Assembly (NCBI GenBank): GCA_030685235.1
Contig: MU839244.1
Location: 1 to 64,000, forward strand
Reading direction: 5' to 3'
From: Copromyces sp. CBS 386.78
Lineage: Eukaryota; Ascomycota; Sordariomycetes; Sordariales; Sordariaceae
Length of the DNA: 64,000 bases
Made by a program: the position numbers and the translations under genes. Within the stretch, counting starts at the first letter, position 1, and every line of letters begins with the position of its first letter. The notes beneath the pieces were generated by a model. The model was given only the letters and a program-made list of their open reading frames with translations. It was not told where the DNA came from and ran no database searches. Positions 47,003 through 57,960 of the stretch are shown one piece after another.

Positions 47003-50000
47003 TAATGGGAAGTAGTAATAGGAGCTTCATGTCTGTTTTGGGCATCATCGGTACCGTTACGTGTCGTCGCTTGGTCCATAGGGCCGGATCGCCTCCTCTT
47101 CCATCCGTCTCACCCGGCGGTTTTGGCGACGGCGAGATTGACGGCGACGGTGACCGTGACTACTGCGACATTGTTACCACTTATCAGTTCAGTTGGCCCT
47201 TCGCTCCCGACAACAAACTTTCTTCTCTTCAACCACAGATAATTACCGTGCATCACGACCGAGTCATCAGCACGAACGGTAACAATCGTCGTAACGTTCA
47301 TTTCCAACCTTACACAGCTTGTACAGCTTCGACGTTACAACAACTTGGACACCCCCCATATGTTCGTCCCAAAGAAGAAAACCACCGAATGCTGCTGGCC
47401 CCAACAGCTCAGTGGAGTTCAGGCACCGGGCGCGCCAACGCCTAGCTAGGACAAGCATGGAAACGTGGTCCGGGGCGACAGGGGCCCGAACCAGTCCAAA
47501 GTGCAGGACAGGGTCGCTTGTAAACGGTCCTTTTCTGGGTCCCTTTTTCTCCTCGCATGCGCAACGCTTCTGGACTCCAACCGGACGTCTCCATTGTGCT
47601 CCATTCTCTCCATTCTTCGCCAGTCCCCATCCTCTCACGGTTGGGGCTTGCCCCGCCCCCGACCTCGCGACCTCGTTTCCCCAGATAAACTCTATCCCCA
47701 TGATGGTCTTTGGGAGCGGGCTTCTTCCCCATGGGACGGGTGGATTTTGGCCACGTACGATTGAGGAGACAACGAACGACCAACAGACCTGGGGAAATCC
47801 CCGCCCAATACCACCGCGTGAAATCGTTTGTGGGTATTGGTGATTTGCAAAGTAAAAGCCTTTTCTTTCCTGGCATGTGACTTTCTTCATTCTAGAATTT
47901 TAATAACAAGCAAAATTCAAGACCGCCGGGAACGGGACCTAACGAAGCGGACGACGGTGGGGCATTCCCATCCCTTGAGCAAACTTGACATGACTTCGTC
48001 AGCACTTGGCAAATCGGGCTTGCCTGGCAGTCCTGGCAGGCCAAGGAGCTAAAAACCGTCCATGACATGAGTGGCTGTTCCGCTGTAAAAACCACTGAAC
48101 GGCCACCACCGTCGGTTCCCGGCTACCGTTAGGTGAGGCCATTCCGCATCTTCGTTGCCTTGGCCCAGAATTCGCTAGCTTGCCGAGCCCAGCCCTTCTA
48201 GAGACAAAGCTCTTTTAATATCCGGGATTGGACAGTGGAGATGGAAAAAATCTTTGTCTGTCATGCTCGCTTTTTGGTGCTGGGATTTCCATCACCGGGC
48301 AGAATGATAAACCTGCTCTGCTGCTGGACATGCCCTACCTAGGTGCACTTCCAGTGCACGAATGCCCTCTGTTTCCATGGAACCAGGGGGCTGGACAGGC
48401 AGCTGAACTTTTTAACAGCGCAACAAGCCGCAAGATGGTCAACATTCGATTTCTTACGGTGTACGCAGCAGCAGCAGATGAAGGATGCACCGCACAGTTG
48501 AAACAGTCGACTGTGTCCGGCCAGCCAGCCTGGACACCTGGACGGTAACCCGCATCATGTGCCCCTGGATATCAAATGTGGTCTCATGTGACAAAGGTTT
48601 CTTTCTTTGTCGTTGTTGTTGTTCTTTTCTTCGGCAGCCTACTCGAGGGCTGGATGCGCCCTTTGTTGCACGTGTCGCATGATTCCCTTCAAAAGAGTTG
48701 TGCCGGTGGTTGGCAAAATTTGTCAAAGAAACTTTTGTTTGTTAGTTCGACAGGCTGGAGCAGCCCTGTTTGCCCTACCAGTCAGCCGCCTGGCTACCTG
48801 GCGACACTACCTATAGACCACAGCCGCGAAGGTTCTGGTTCCAGGTCTGGATCTCCGAGTGGCCAGCGCTCCTCTTTGTTTCGGATCCCAGCTCGTTATT
48901 TGCCGGATCTACAAATCAATCTTCAGGACCGGAGGTTGTTTGCACGAGGTCCCTGCTGCCAGCCTTGCCATCTCATCCACGAGGAATTCAAGCTTGTTCG
49001 GCTGCATTCTTCGAGAGACAGACCGCAGACTGCTGAGACGTTTGGTGCTGTGGACCGTTGAACTTGGATGGACACACAGGGGATCAGAGTGGTCTCCGTT
49101 CATGTGTACCTACGGCGTGGCACTTGAGCAAGGTAATGGTTTCGTGGCCAATCCCTTTCCGCCGACGTGCTTCTTACTGGCCCCACATCACGTCTGGTCC
49201 CTAATGGGGGGGGGGTCCTCTTCATTTCCGTGTTGTGGTCGGGTGTGCCACCATTGGGTACGCGGTGCAGAGGACCGGAGGTCGATGACCGGATGTATTC
49301 CCTATTCTGTCTTTCTTTTCGGGCCGTTCTGGGGGCTGTTCTGACCAAAAAAAGTCGGCTGCGCTGCAGTACCGTGCCGCGTTAGCAAAGAGGCGTTGGT
49401 CATTCGCGATCCGGGAGTGCATTTGTAAATTGCGCAGGATGATTTTGTTTACAAATCGAAAAGATGGAGAAGCAGATTTTAGTTCTAGATAGGTAGTCAG
49501 GAGACCGCCCTCTGTCTAGTCATGGCGCTCGCTGGCCTTCAGTCTTGTCCTCTTGTGTCGGTGAGTTTCTGCTTTCGTCAAATCCCTTTGCCTCCTGACA
49601 ACTTCATCGTCGTGTGGGTGCTGTCAATTGCCGTGGCCGAGGCGTGCAAATGCTAACCTTGTCTAGGAATGACGACGAGACAGGTGCCATGACCGTCAAC
49701 TTCGCTCCTTGCTTTCCTAGCTAAGCCGCCAATCAGTCCTCCATCATGATGGCGCCTCGAATATCCCAAATTCGACTCAACATACGTCGCGATCTTCTCT
49801 ATGACGACGATATGGCCACGCCGGGACTCGAGTCGCTTTTGGTATTTGGCATCCATGGCATCTACCATCCTCGACTATCGAAACTTAAGATCGACCTTGC
49901 CGCTGACCGCTGTCAACCGAAGCGCCGTCGCTCGTTGGAGAAGACAAGCCTTTCCGATTCTCGACCTGTCGATTCTGCTGAGAGTTTGCCAGTGTGCCAG

Positions 50001-51772
50001 TTCCGAATGCCATCTACCCCGCTTGATGACACCAATAAGAAGCAAACCTGTCACTAACCCCAGACGCCACAAGTTTCGGGTGGCGTTGACATCTCTGCTG
50101 GGCGAATGCGGGACAACTGAAGTGAGGGGAAGGTCGAGGTCGAGTTGGAGAAGTTGGCCTTTGTTGGAGTTGACCAGACTGTCCATATTTCAGATGGCTG
50201 GCTGGCAATTGATCGCTACGGCGGCGGTGGCAGTTTCGGCCGACGAGAAACAACAGCAAACAAAGGCGGCAATTGAAGGCGAGAAAAGAAGTGAGTGCGA
50301 TTCCTCCCTTCGTTTCCAACGGTTTCGGGAATTCGAAAGCGACAAAAAGCCATCGAGCTCATGAAACTTCCCGCCCGGCCCGTTTGACACTTGGTCGTGG
50401 CCCGTAGCGCCCGGAAGGTTCGCCGCGCACGGGTCGGAGCTCCGAGTAGCCGCTGTCCGCAATCCGGCGTCTCGTACTCCGCCGTTGACGTTGTGCACAC
50501 CGAGACCCGAGATTCGTGCTATTTGAGGCATCGGAAAGTTGCCCTGTACTCGTCAACACAGGTCCATGCTTCGTACCTCCCCGTTCTGTGCCTCCTGTGT
50601 TCAGCAATCACGTCCATCGCCCCTGCCGTCACAATGGATCTCATCGACGAGACCTGAAGAGAGACAATGAGCGCTGCCGTGCGCATGGGCAGTCATGACC
50701 TGCTGCCGAAGCTTTCTTTACGGAAGGGTGCTTATCCCTTCCCCTTCCGGACTAGTCTTACCCCATACCCCGGTATCTATCAGCGTAACTTTCTGATTGG
50801 TTGTGTTCGTTTACACCGACCCTCATGTAAGTCGATATGTGGATAGTTACGCATTTAAGTTTTGTACGTATTTACGCAGTTCTTCGTTCCAGTGTTTCCG
50901 TCATTTCCCTTCCATGGATAGACTCACATTCCATACTTCACCTTCAAACCATCCCTTGAAGACGTTTTGTCCGGTGTCTCAATATCGCCAACAAGCTTTC
51001 TTGTAGATGGGCGATTGTTTTCGTCAGAGAAAAAGAAAATAGCAACCGGCGGGAATGTTGGACACGTCCATCCATCCCTTCCCTTCTGGTAGGTTCCCCT
51101 GAAAACGTGGTTCTTCCCGTGTCGTCGTGTGTTTCAGTTCTGAGTTGCCTGTCATCCTTTTCTACACATCTTCCCGTTTTCAAGGGGAATTCTGTAACAG
51201 GGGACAAAAAGAAATTGAAACGCATGCATTGAATGGCGCTCTGGCTCTTTGCAAAACGAATGCAGAAATCTCCAACGAAAAGAAAATTGACGGATACAAC
51301 TTTGGACCTCCAATCCTCCTTGAATGCAACCCACCCAGTTGCCCGTGTCAGTATGTCAGTGTTCCCCGTCAAATGAGCAACTGCAACCATACCTAGCCTC
51401 CTAGTTTCATTGGAGGGTATGGAGATGGAATGCAACGTCAATTGCTTCCGAGGGCAACCTTTCCGATGAGAGGCGTTTCCGACCCTGCGTACGTACGTGG
51501 GTAAGTAATGGTAAGATCCCTGATCCGACTCAAGCCGGGCGTCAACGATGGGAGGAAGCTTTGTCAACAACTCCAGTGCTCCTGCTCATCTTCGAGACGC
51601 CCTCAGGGAGGAGCTCATTAACGGTCGAGTTTGTAGGCCATGGCATGTGATTCTTTCTTTCCCTGGCCAGGGGCACGTAATGTCCGATCTAAAGCACCCT
51701 TCGCGTCTTTATCGGCAGCCAACGAAGGTATGTACGATCTGATGAAGCGTCCATCCGACGGACCACTACCGT

Positions 51773-52139
51773 CGGTAGAAACTCGCCAGATTGGCAAACC
51801 TCTACTGCCAGAAAACCAGGTTATCTGGGCAGAATAAGCACAGTCCTGTAAGGCTCACGTCCGGCTTCCTGCACAGTAATGTGTGTGTGTTAAGGTGGAG
51901 GGTAATGCCGCTGGTCGGGGGCTTGTCAACTGGGCCTTTTCGACTGTGCTACTTGTTGGGGGGATTTCTTCTGTGTTGCTATAGGGGAAAATAAACACCC
52001 CCGACGGCCATCGATACTGTGTGCATTGAATTGCAGTCAAAACTGGGCCAGCAGAGCACATTAGGTATGCTGCTTCCTGTGCTTACTGTCGGGCGCTCAA
52101 AGAGGGTTAGAGGTTTGCCAATCTGGCGAGTTTCTACCG
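51773..52139. mobile_element. 367-bp MITE with about 31-bp TIR
   Basis: The inverted ends begin CGGTAGAAACTCGCCAGATT and continue through GGCAAACCTCT with no mismatch. No convincing target duplication is visible. The interior has no coding potential. The termini loosely resemble those of the 43,275-43,520 element (ACTCGCnnAnTGGC), so the two may be distantly related families. Confidence 0.85.
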
Positions 52140-53117
52140 TATAGGTAGGTACGCAGTATAACATTCAACGGCGAGATGGATATACATGGTAAGGAACGTA
52201 AGGCAACAAATGACAACGGCGACCGCGATGGCAACGGGAGCGGGAGCGGCAGAGGAACGACAGCATGTAGAAGCATAGTATCCATCTGCGAGTAAGTCCT
52301 GAACACAACGGTATCTCGCTGTCCTATGACGTGATACCTGAAAGGGAGAATTTCAAACACATACGAATCGTACATATAACTGCAACTTCAAATCGGAATT
52401 TAACGCCGATTCCACCATCCCTATGACGAAGTCAAGTGCATGTCAGTCCATTGAGCACGGGATTCAGTCATACTGCAATGCGGCTGTATGGGCAGTACAG
52501 TAGTCAAATGATCTGATGAAGACAAGAAGATGACATGACACGGATACCGAGTTGCCTCAAAAGCCCCCCCAGGATCCAGGAAAATGCAGGGAACACAGGG
52601 TTATGTAAGTGTGTCATTTGATTTGGGTGAAGGTCGAGGAGCATAAAAGTGAATGTCCGAATTGCTCAACACTGTATCCTAAATTGTAGACTTCCAAAGT
52701 TGATCTTGGCCCAGGTAGTTTCGATCAGGCAAGTTGCCCGTCCATGAATAAACAAACCCGCGACTCTGGGCCACTAAGGGGGGCAGAATAGGACCAAGAC
52801 AGTTGCAATACGAGAATTAATTTTGTTCCAATGCAATCTCTTCTTTCTCTCGCTGGTATACTAGGAGAAGGGCAATTATTACTATTATACACACTTTTAA
52901 ATCGTAGTAAAAATTACAGCCAAAACACCTTCTTGTTCAATCATCACCATAATATCATGACCAAGCCCATCTCCAGCCGTCCAGAGCTACTCAAGTTAAT
53001 CCATAAACCCAAACGCTCCATCACCTCCGGAGCCCCATCACACACCAACCTAGGACATCTCCGACACCCTACACCACATCTCTAACACATCTGACCCCCA
53101 TCTTCGGTCATCACCAT

Positions 53118-54172
53118 TCAGTCCTCCTCGCCGATGCGGATTCTGCCCTCGGTAGCGGGGCCATGAGACCAGTAGCCGCTAAGGTCGATGTTGGTCTCGG
53201 GCATGGCACGATGGCTAAGCAGCAACCAGAAGCCAAAGACGGGCTTCGCCAGGATGTCGAGAACGGTGTAAATCAGGATCTCGGTATCGACGCTCACCTT
53301 GCGGGCACCATCGGCGATTCCCCAAATACTATGAAAGGAGCTGTCGTTAGTGTCGGGCAGAAAGCACAAGATGACAAAGCACTTACATGGGATACGCGGT
53401 CCACAACAGCAGCGTAAACAGAGCCAACCCTGTGAACAGCCTCGAGACACCACGTCCCTTGGCACTGACAGTCCTGCCGCCATGAAGCGCCACATGCCAG
53501 ATGACGAAGAGGTACGAGATGCACCCAATGGTATACCAACCCCACTTCTGCGCCGTGTTTCCTTGCTCTCCCAACGCCGAAAAAAGGCCGCACAGCACCA
53601 TGATCACGTCCGCCACGATTGCCATGAGGGTATGAGCACCATCAACGCCGGCCAACAAACACAGGTCCAGCAGCAACAGTGGCGTGGTCAAGGTCCAGTC
53701 GACGTAGCGGCCCCAAAACACCTGGCGACACACCTGGCGCGACGTGTCGGGCACGTGCTTATGATGGTCCCAGACAGTGCTGCAGTTGTAGGTGGTGGCA
53801 TGGCCTGTAGCCATGGCGAAGTAGGAGAGCGAGGCGACGATGGTGATGAGCGTCGTGATAACGTGGAAGATACGCTTCGATGTCGGCACGTTCCACGACA
53901 GGAGGGCAAAGATACCCGATGAGAGGACCATCAGGGCGAAAGTCACCCATAGGGTGCGGTGGCCTATCTCGCCGACGGTCTGGTACTCTGCTGGAGTCGC
54001 TGGTTGGTGAATTGTCAGCTTGGGAATCCAGTCTTGGGCGAGAGAATCAGGACACGGCGACAGGATACGTACGGATCACGGTGGGGACCGGTCCCGGCAC
54101 AGAGGTAGCCGTTGGCATGAAGGTGGATGTGGTGGGCCGAAGCATGTCGGCGACTTGCTCTGGATGGATCAT
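53118..54172 (-). CDS. nop-1: Fungal microbial-type rhodopsin, NOP-1 orthologue
   Basis: A seven-helix retinal-binding protein orthologous to Neurospora NOP-1. Three exons: 54,172-54,073, 53,999-53,387 and 53,328-53,118, giving 307 residues. Intron 1 is 73 bases (GTACGT, GCTGAC branch, AACCAG) and intron 2 is 58 bases (GTAAGT, ACTAAC branch, CATAG). The splices give TVIPTPAEYQ and TAYPIIWG, as in NOP-1. Lys266 in LDILAKPVFGFWLL is the Schiff-base lysine, with Asp262 one turn before. GRYVDWTLTTPLLLLDLC carries Asp134 (proton acceptor, D85 in bacteriorhodopsin) and Asp145 at the D96 donor position. To my recollection N. crassa has Glu142 there. The C-terminus IGEED matches NOP-1. NOP-1 is a light-related membrane protein with slow photochemistry; whether this orthologue pumps protons is open. 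Confidence 0.96.
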
Positions 54173-55420
54173 GTTGCTTCGTTATTATTTGAGTTCGACT
54201 GCACGAGAGATGATTATGTCCAAGAAAAGAAGAACAGCGGGGGAACCGCTCTTCATCCTTCAACAGCAGAGGACACACATTTTATTCCTTCCCCTGGACA
54301 ACATGACGGCACTGCTGTTAGGTACTGCACGGGAAGGAGGACAATGCGGAGATGCAGAAGTCAGCTGGTGGACATCCGTAACGGCGACGTCATCCAGTTG
54401 ATGTGTGTCACCCGAGATGAAGTCCGACCCGAAGTGGCGGAAGTGATTGCTGGGCGCGCTTCAAGACGGCCTGCCAATGCTGGGAAGCTGCCTGTTGTGC
54501 CTGGTGGTGACGGTGCGGGGAACGAGGTAAACAGCATCATGCATTGCATCGAGCGTACGCGTCCAGAAGTCTCCCGATTCGTTGCCTGGTGCGGAGAGAC
54601 ACGGGAACAACCTAAGATAGAAGAATCTCTGTGGACATATCGTCATCCATTCCTGACTTTGCTCCCGCTTTCCTCCGTCTCCATTCTTTGTTGAGCAAAG
54701 GCAGGCTTCAACCGGCCCATCCAATGTCACTTCCTCCTGTCTGCAAAATTGGGAAATTGTCGATCGGTGACCCTCTAAGCCGAGAGGAAGTCGCGAATGG
54801 AGAGGAGAAGGAGCGACCTGGCTCGGCATCAGAGCTCCCGTCCAACAATGGAAGAGACGAACAAGCTTCAAGTTGGACAATGCAAAGTGGAACTGAAAAG
54901 CAATGAAGTTGGGGAATTGGTGGGGCGAGATCTTGCCATAGAAGCTCTGGGGTTAGGGTTGAAGCTGAGCCACAAGATCAGCCGACAGCGATCCCCATCC
55001 TGGTGATGCTTGATGGAAGGCAATGTTTTAAAACCCGCGCTGCCACAAGCGACTTCATGTCAGATTCTGACCACTGCGCCAAACACCCCAAAAATTGGAG
55101 CTCCATCGAGGTGATGGATTAGTGCCAGATCTGTACCCCCTATATTCTGACACTTCACAGACAAATGTTGGTGGTGAAGAATACCTACCTTGGTAGAGCC
55201 CAGGGGCCCAGGGTGTTATCTGATAAGTCCGATAAGCTGATAAGCCGGTGCTCCCGTCGCCGCTGCAGGGGTAGGTACCTTCGGTTAGCGTCGTGGCCAT
55301 CCTCCAAATTCCTGAGGTTACTCCGGTCCCTCGTGCTCTCAGCTTGTCATACAGCGGCCCGAACAATGGACAGGACACGACAGAGCCATCATCACTCACA
55401 ACAACAACAACGACCACTGT
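54173..55420. promoter_or_regulatory. Upstream region of the opsin gene
   Basis: About 1.25 kb between the opsin start and the MITE copy at 55,421. It contains the promoter and leader. Short ORFs on both strands (for example minus 54,461-54,880) show no family resemblance. A GATCG core at about 54,762 resembles the light-response elements bound by the White Collar complex, but a single core is weak evidence. Confidence 0.35.
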
Positions 55421-55689
55421 GGGCGTGTTTGGTTCAACCATCAAAACAAAAGTTTGTATGGGGAAATTATCCCTGTCAGCCAACACATTGCAAATCGTAA
55501 GATAGATCCGGCGTCGGACCTCCTTTACCCCCTGTAACCCCCCTGTAAGCTAATGCACTAGGCTCTTGGCCGTACCTCCCCTGTATGCGCCGTGCATGTG
55601 CTTGCATGAGGTCTTATCAACTTCCTAATCCGGTATAATGATGGTTCATTCTATTGGTTTCTATCTTCACGGGTTGGACCATGAAGATA
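55421..55689. mobile_element. Truncated copy of the 10-kb MITE
   Basis: Nearly identical to 10,018-10,287, with about a dozen substitutions, many C/T or G/A. It is cut at GAAGATA where the intact copy continues with GAGCG. The following sequence belongs to the pogo-like relic, so the MITE was interrupted by that insertion. Its other half must lie beyond the inserted elements. Confidence 0.85.
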
Positions 55690-57540
55690 CTTGGCGGTAG
55701 GGGAAAAGTAGGACCTTTTATCAACCCCCTCTCATAAAAGAGGGGGAAAAAAAATTCTAGGACAGCGAAATATTAATAGGACAGTACCGATCGGTCGCAT
55801 ATTAAATCGTTCGTTAACGCCGCGCAAAATCGCTCATTTACATCGCAATTTCGGACTACCACCACACCGCATTTCAACTATTTAAAACTATACAACAATA
55901 AAATTCGATAGATCCGTAAAATATTCGTACAATCGTTAATCGTATCGTAATCGTATAATACCCATAAATTTCGACAAATATTTCGAAGAGCTAGGAGAAG
56001 CGCCAGCGGGTTATCGTAGTACCCGTATATATCTCACTACCCGCGAACGTATCGATCGCCTCAAAACATTACGTAAACCGCCGACTATTAAAGAAATCGC
56101 TACCGTTACTAAAGAGTCGCGTACTTCTATATCTCGCTATATTCGAATATTAGAGGGGCAAAGCAAACTAATTATCTCATTGCATATTATAGGGAAACCT
56201 CGTATATTAATTAGCGCGGAGGAGGATACTATCGTTGTATACATTATATTCTACTTCGAAAAGAGATTTCCCGCCTTATATAAAATAATCGTAACGGCTA
56301 TAAATCGTCTACGCGCGCTGTAGGGTATTCTAGCTACCTATAATATATAATAATTAATATAATTCCTTAAAGATTACCCAAAATTAAAAATTACGACTTA
56401 TCGCACAGTAAATATTAAACGGAAATTTTAAGAACTAAACGAATAGTCCGTTAACGAGTAGTTCGATCAATATAAAGCTATAATTAAAAAATATAATATT
56501 ATTAAAAACAATATATAAAATTATAATAAAATAGGAATACAATTCGGTTATGTAGCGGGCGGTCGTATAAAGGTAATTATATTATAGAAATTAACGAAGT
56601 AGAAAGTAAATTAATTGCGATTAATTTATATAGGGAAAAATACTAATTAACTTTATTATAGCCTAAAATAAATAATATCGCTAATTGAAAGTCGGCTACC
56701 CTTATTATTAGGGTTAATACAATAGGGAAAGCTATTCCTATTTATATAATCTTTAAAATTAATCCGATAAAGGATTTTATTGCTAACGATTTCGAAGATA
56801 ACGTCCGGTTTACTAAATTACTAACCGGTTTTTCGAACGCTAAATTCACTTTTAACTAATTAAAATACTAGAACTACGAATCCTTCTATTTATTCTCCGC
56901 CTTTACGAAATTAAAACGGGAGGATGCCCGTATAGTAAGGGAGAAAAAGAAAGATAGAAATAAAAATAAAAATAATAATAAAGAAGGGGAAATAAACGTA
57001 GAGGAGGGGTTCTTTTTTATAGACTAATTTAATTATAACTAATATAAAATCGATTTTTTTAGTAAAAAACTTCCCCAATTTACTAATAACGGTTATAGTT
57101 TAAAAAATTTTTATAAACCTATCTACCGGTTATTAATTATCGACGGTTTCAATAATTACTATAGCATCGAAATTAAAAAGTATACTAATACCTTCAACCT
57201 CATCCTAATAACCCTACCTCCCTATTTAATATATATAATATAACCTCTTAACGTTAGAATATTCTCATCTATAAAAGTATATTACTAAAAGGTTTTACGA
57301 CAATTCGTTTAATAGGGCGAATATAATTTTACCCGGGTAACCTTCGTTAGAAAACTAAAAGTTAATTACTTTCCTCTATTACCCCCCTATCTCCCTCTAT
57401 CGCTACCGTCCTATTCCTATATTAACTATATTATCTCCGGTCTTTTAATATATCCTCGATACTAATATAACTATATACAATATCCTCAATTAATTTATAG
57501 ATATAGGAATATCTATTACAGGATTACTTATAATAGCATA
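55690..57540 (+). mobile_element. RIP-degraded pogo/Fot1-like DNA transposon
   Basis: It begins CTTGGCGGTAGGGGAAAAGT directly after a TA in the interrupted MITE, as expected for the TA target of Tc1/mariner/pogo elements. On the + strand, read through stops from about 55,980, a helix-turn-helix CENP-B-like region (PTIKEIATVTKESRTSISRY) is followed by the DDE domain. The GIQFGYVAGGR block (about 56,530), the NDFE/FSNAKL block (about 56,790) and the IDGFNNYYSIE then LPPYL...PLNVRIFS blocks (about 57,140-57,270) follow the order of Fot1/pogo transposases. Stops are TAG/TAA as in RIP. No right terminus is visible before the gypsy relic. Confidence 0.8.
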
Positions 57541-57960
57541 TAGTACTAAGTATTGTATAGTCGAGTCTATTGGCTATTAGCTAATAGGACCGTATATACG
57601 TACGCACTAGTAGGCCTCGGTCTAGATCTAGGTACGGTATAGCCTACCTTATATCTAAACCGCACTCCTCCCTCCTCTCCTTCTTTCCTTCTTCGTACAA
57701 CTACGTATATCCAACTATACCCCTAACGGTATTATCCTCGTAATAATTAGTTGTACCTTACTATTATACTACGCGCGTACACTTTAAAATAAATTTATTG
57801 CCACTATTATAAATATTTCCGACGAGCCCGCAATTTCGTCGTACCGCGATACACCTCTCTCTTATCGTACTGCAATATACCCCTCTCGTTGTATTATGAT
57901 AGACCTCTTTTTCGTCGCTATAAGGTAGCTAACGGATACCGTTTACACTATAAAGTAGTA
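57541..57960 (+). repeat. Possible 5' LTR of the second gypsy element
   Basis: Between the pogo-like reading and the gag-like reading lies about 400 bases of less AT-rich DNA starting near TGTATAGTCGAG. Its position suits an LTR. No second copy is in the window, so this rests on position only. Confidence 0.3.

Larger units (their letters stand above)
42713..53117. other. 10.4-kb region without a recognisable protein gene
   Basis: Between the transporter 5' end and the opsin 3' end I find no ORF with family resemblance and no set of exons that joins plausibly. The longest ORF, minus strand 47,267-47,890, is opposed by an equally long ORF and looks like chance. Base composition is normal, so this is not a RIP compartment. 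It contains at least four short inverted-repeat elements (listed separately) and may include long leader or noncoding transcripts. Confidence 0.5.

Noticed and set aside
47267..47890. 207-codon minus-strand ORF
   Set aside because: Opposed by a 174-codon ORF, no family likeness, no splice partners and no conserved motif.
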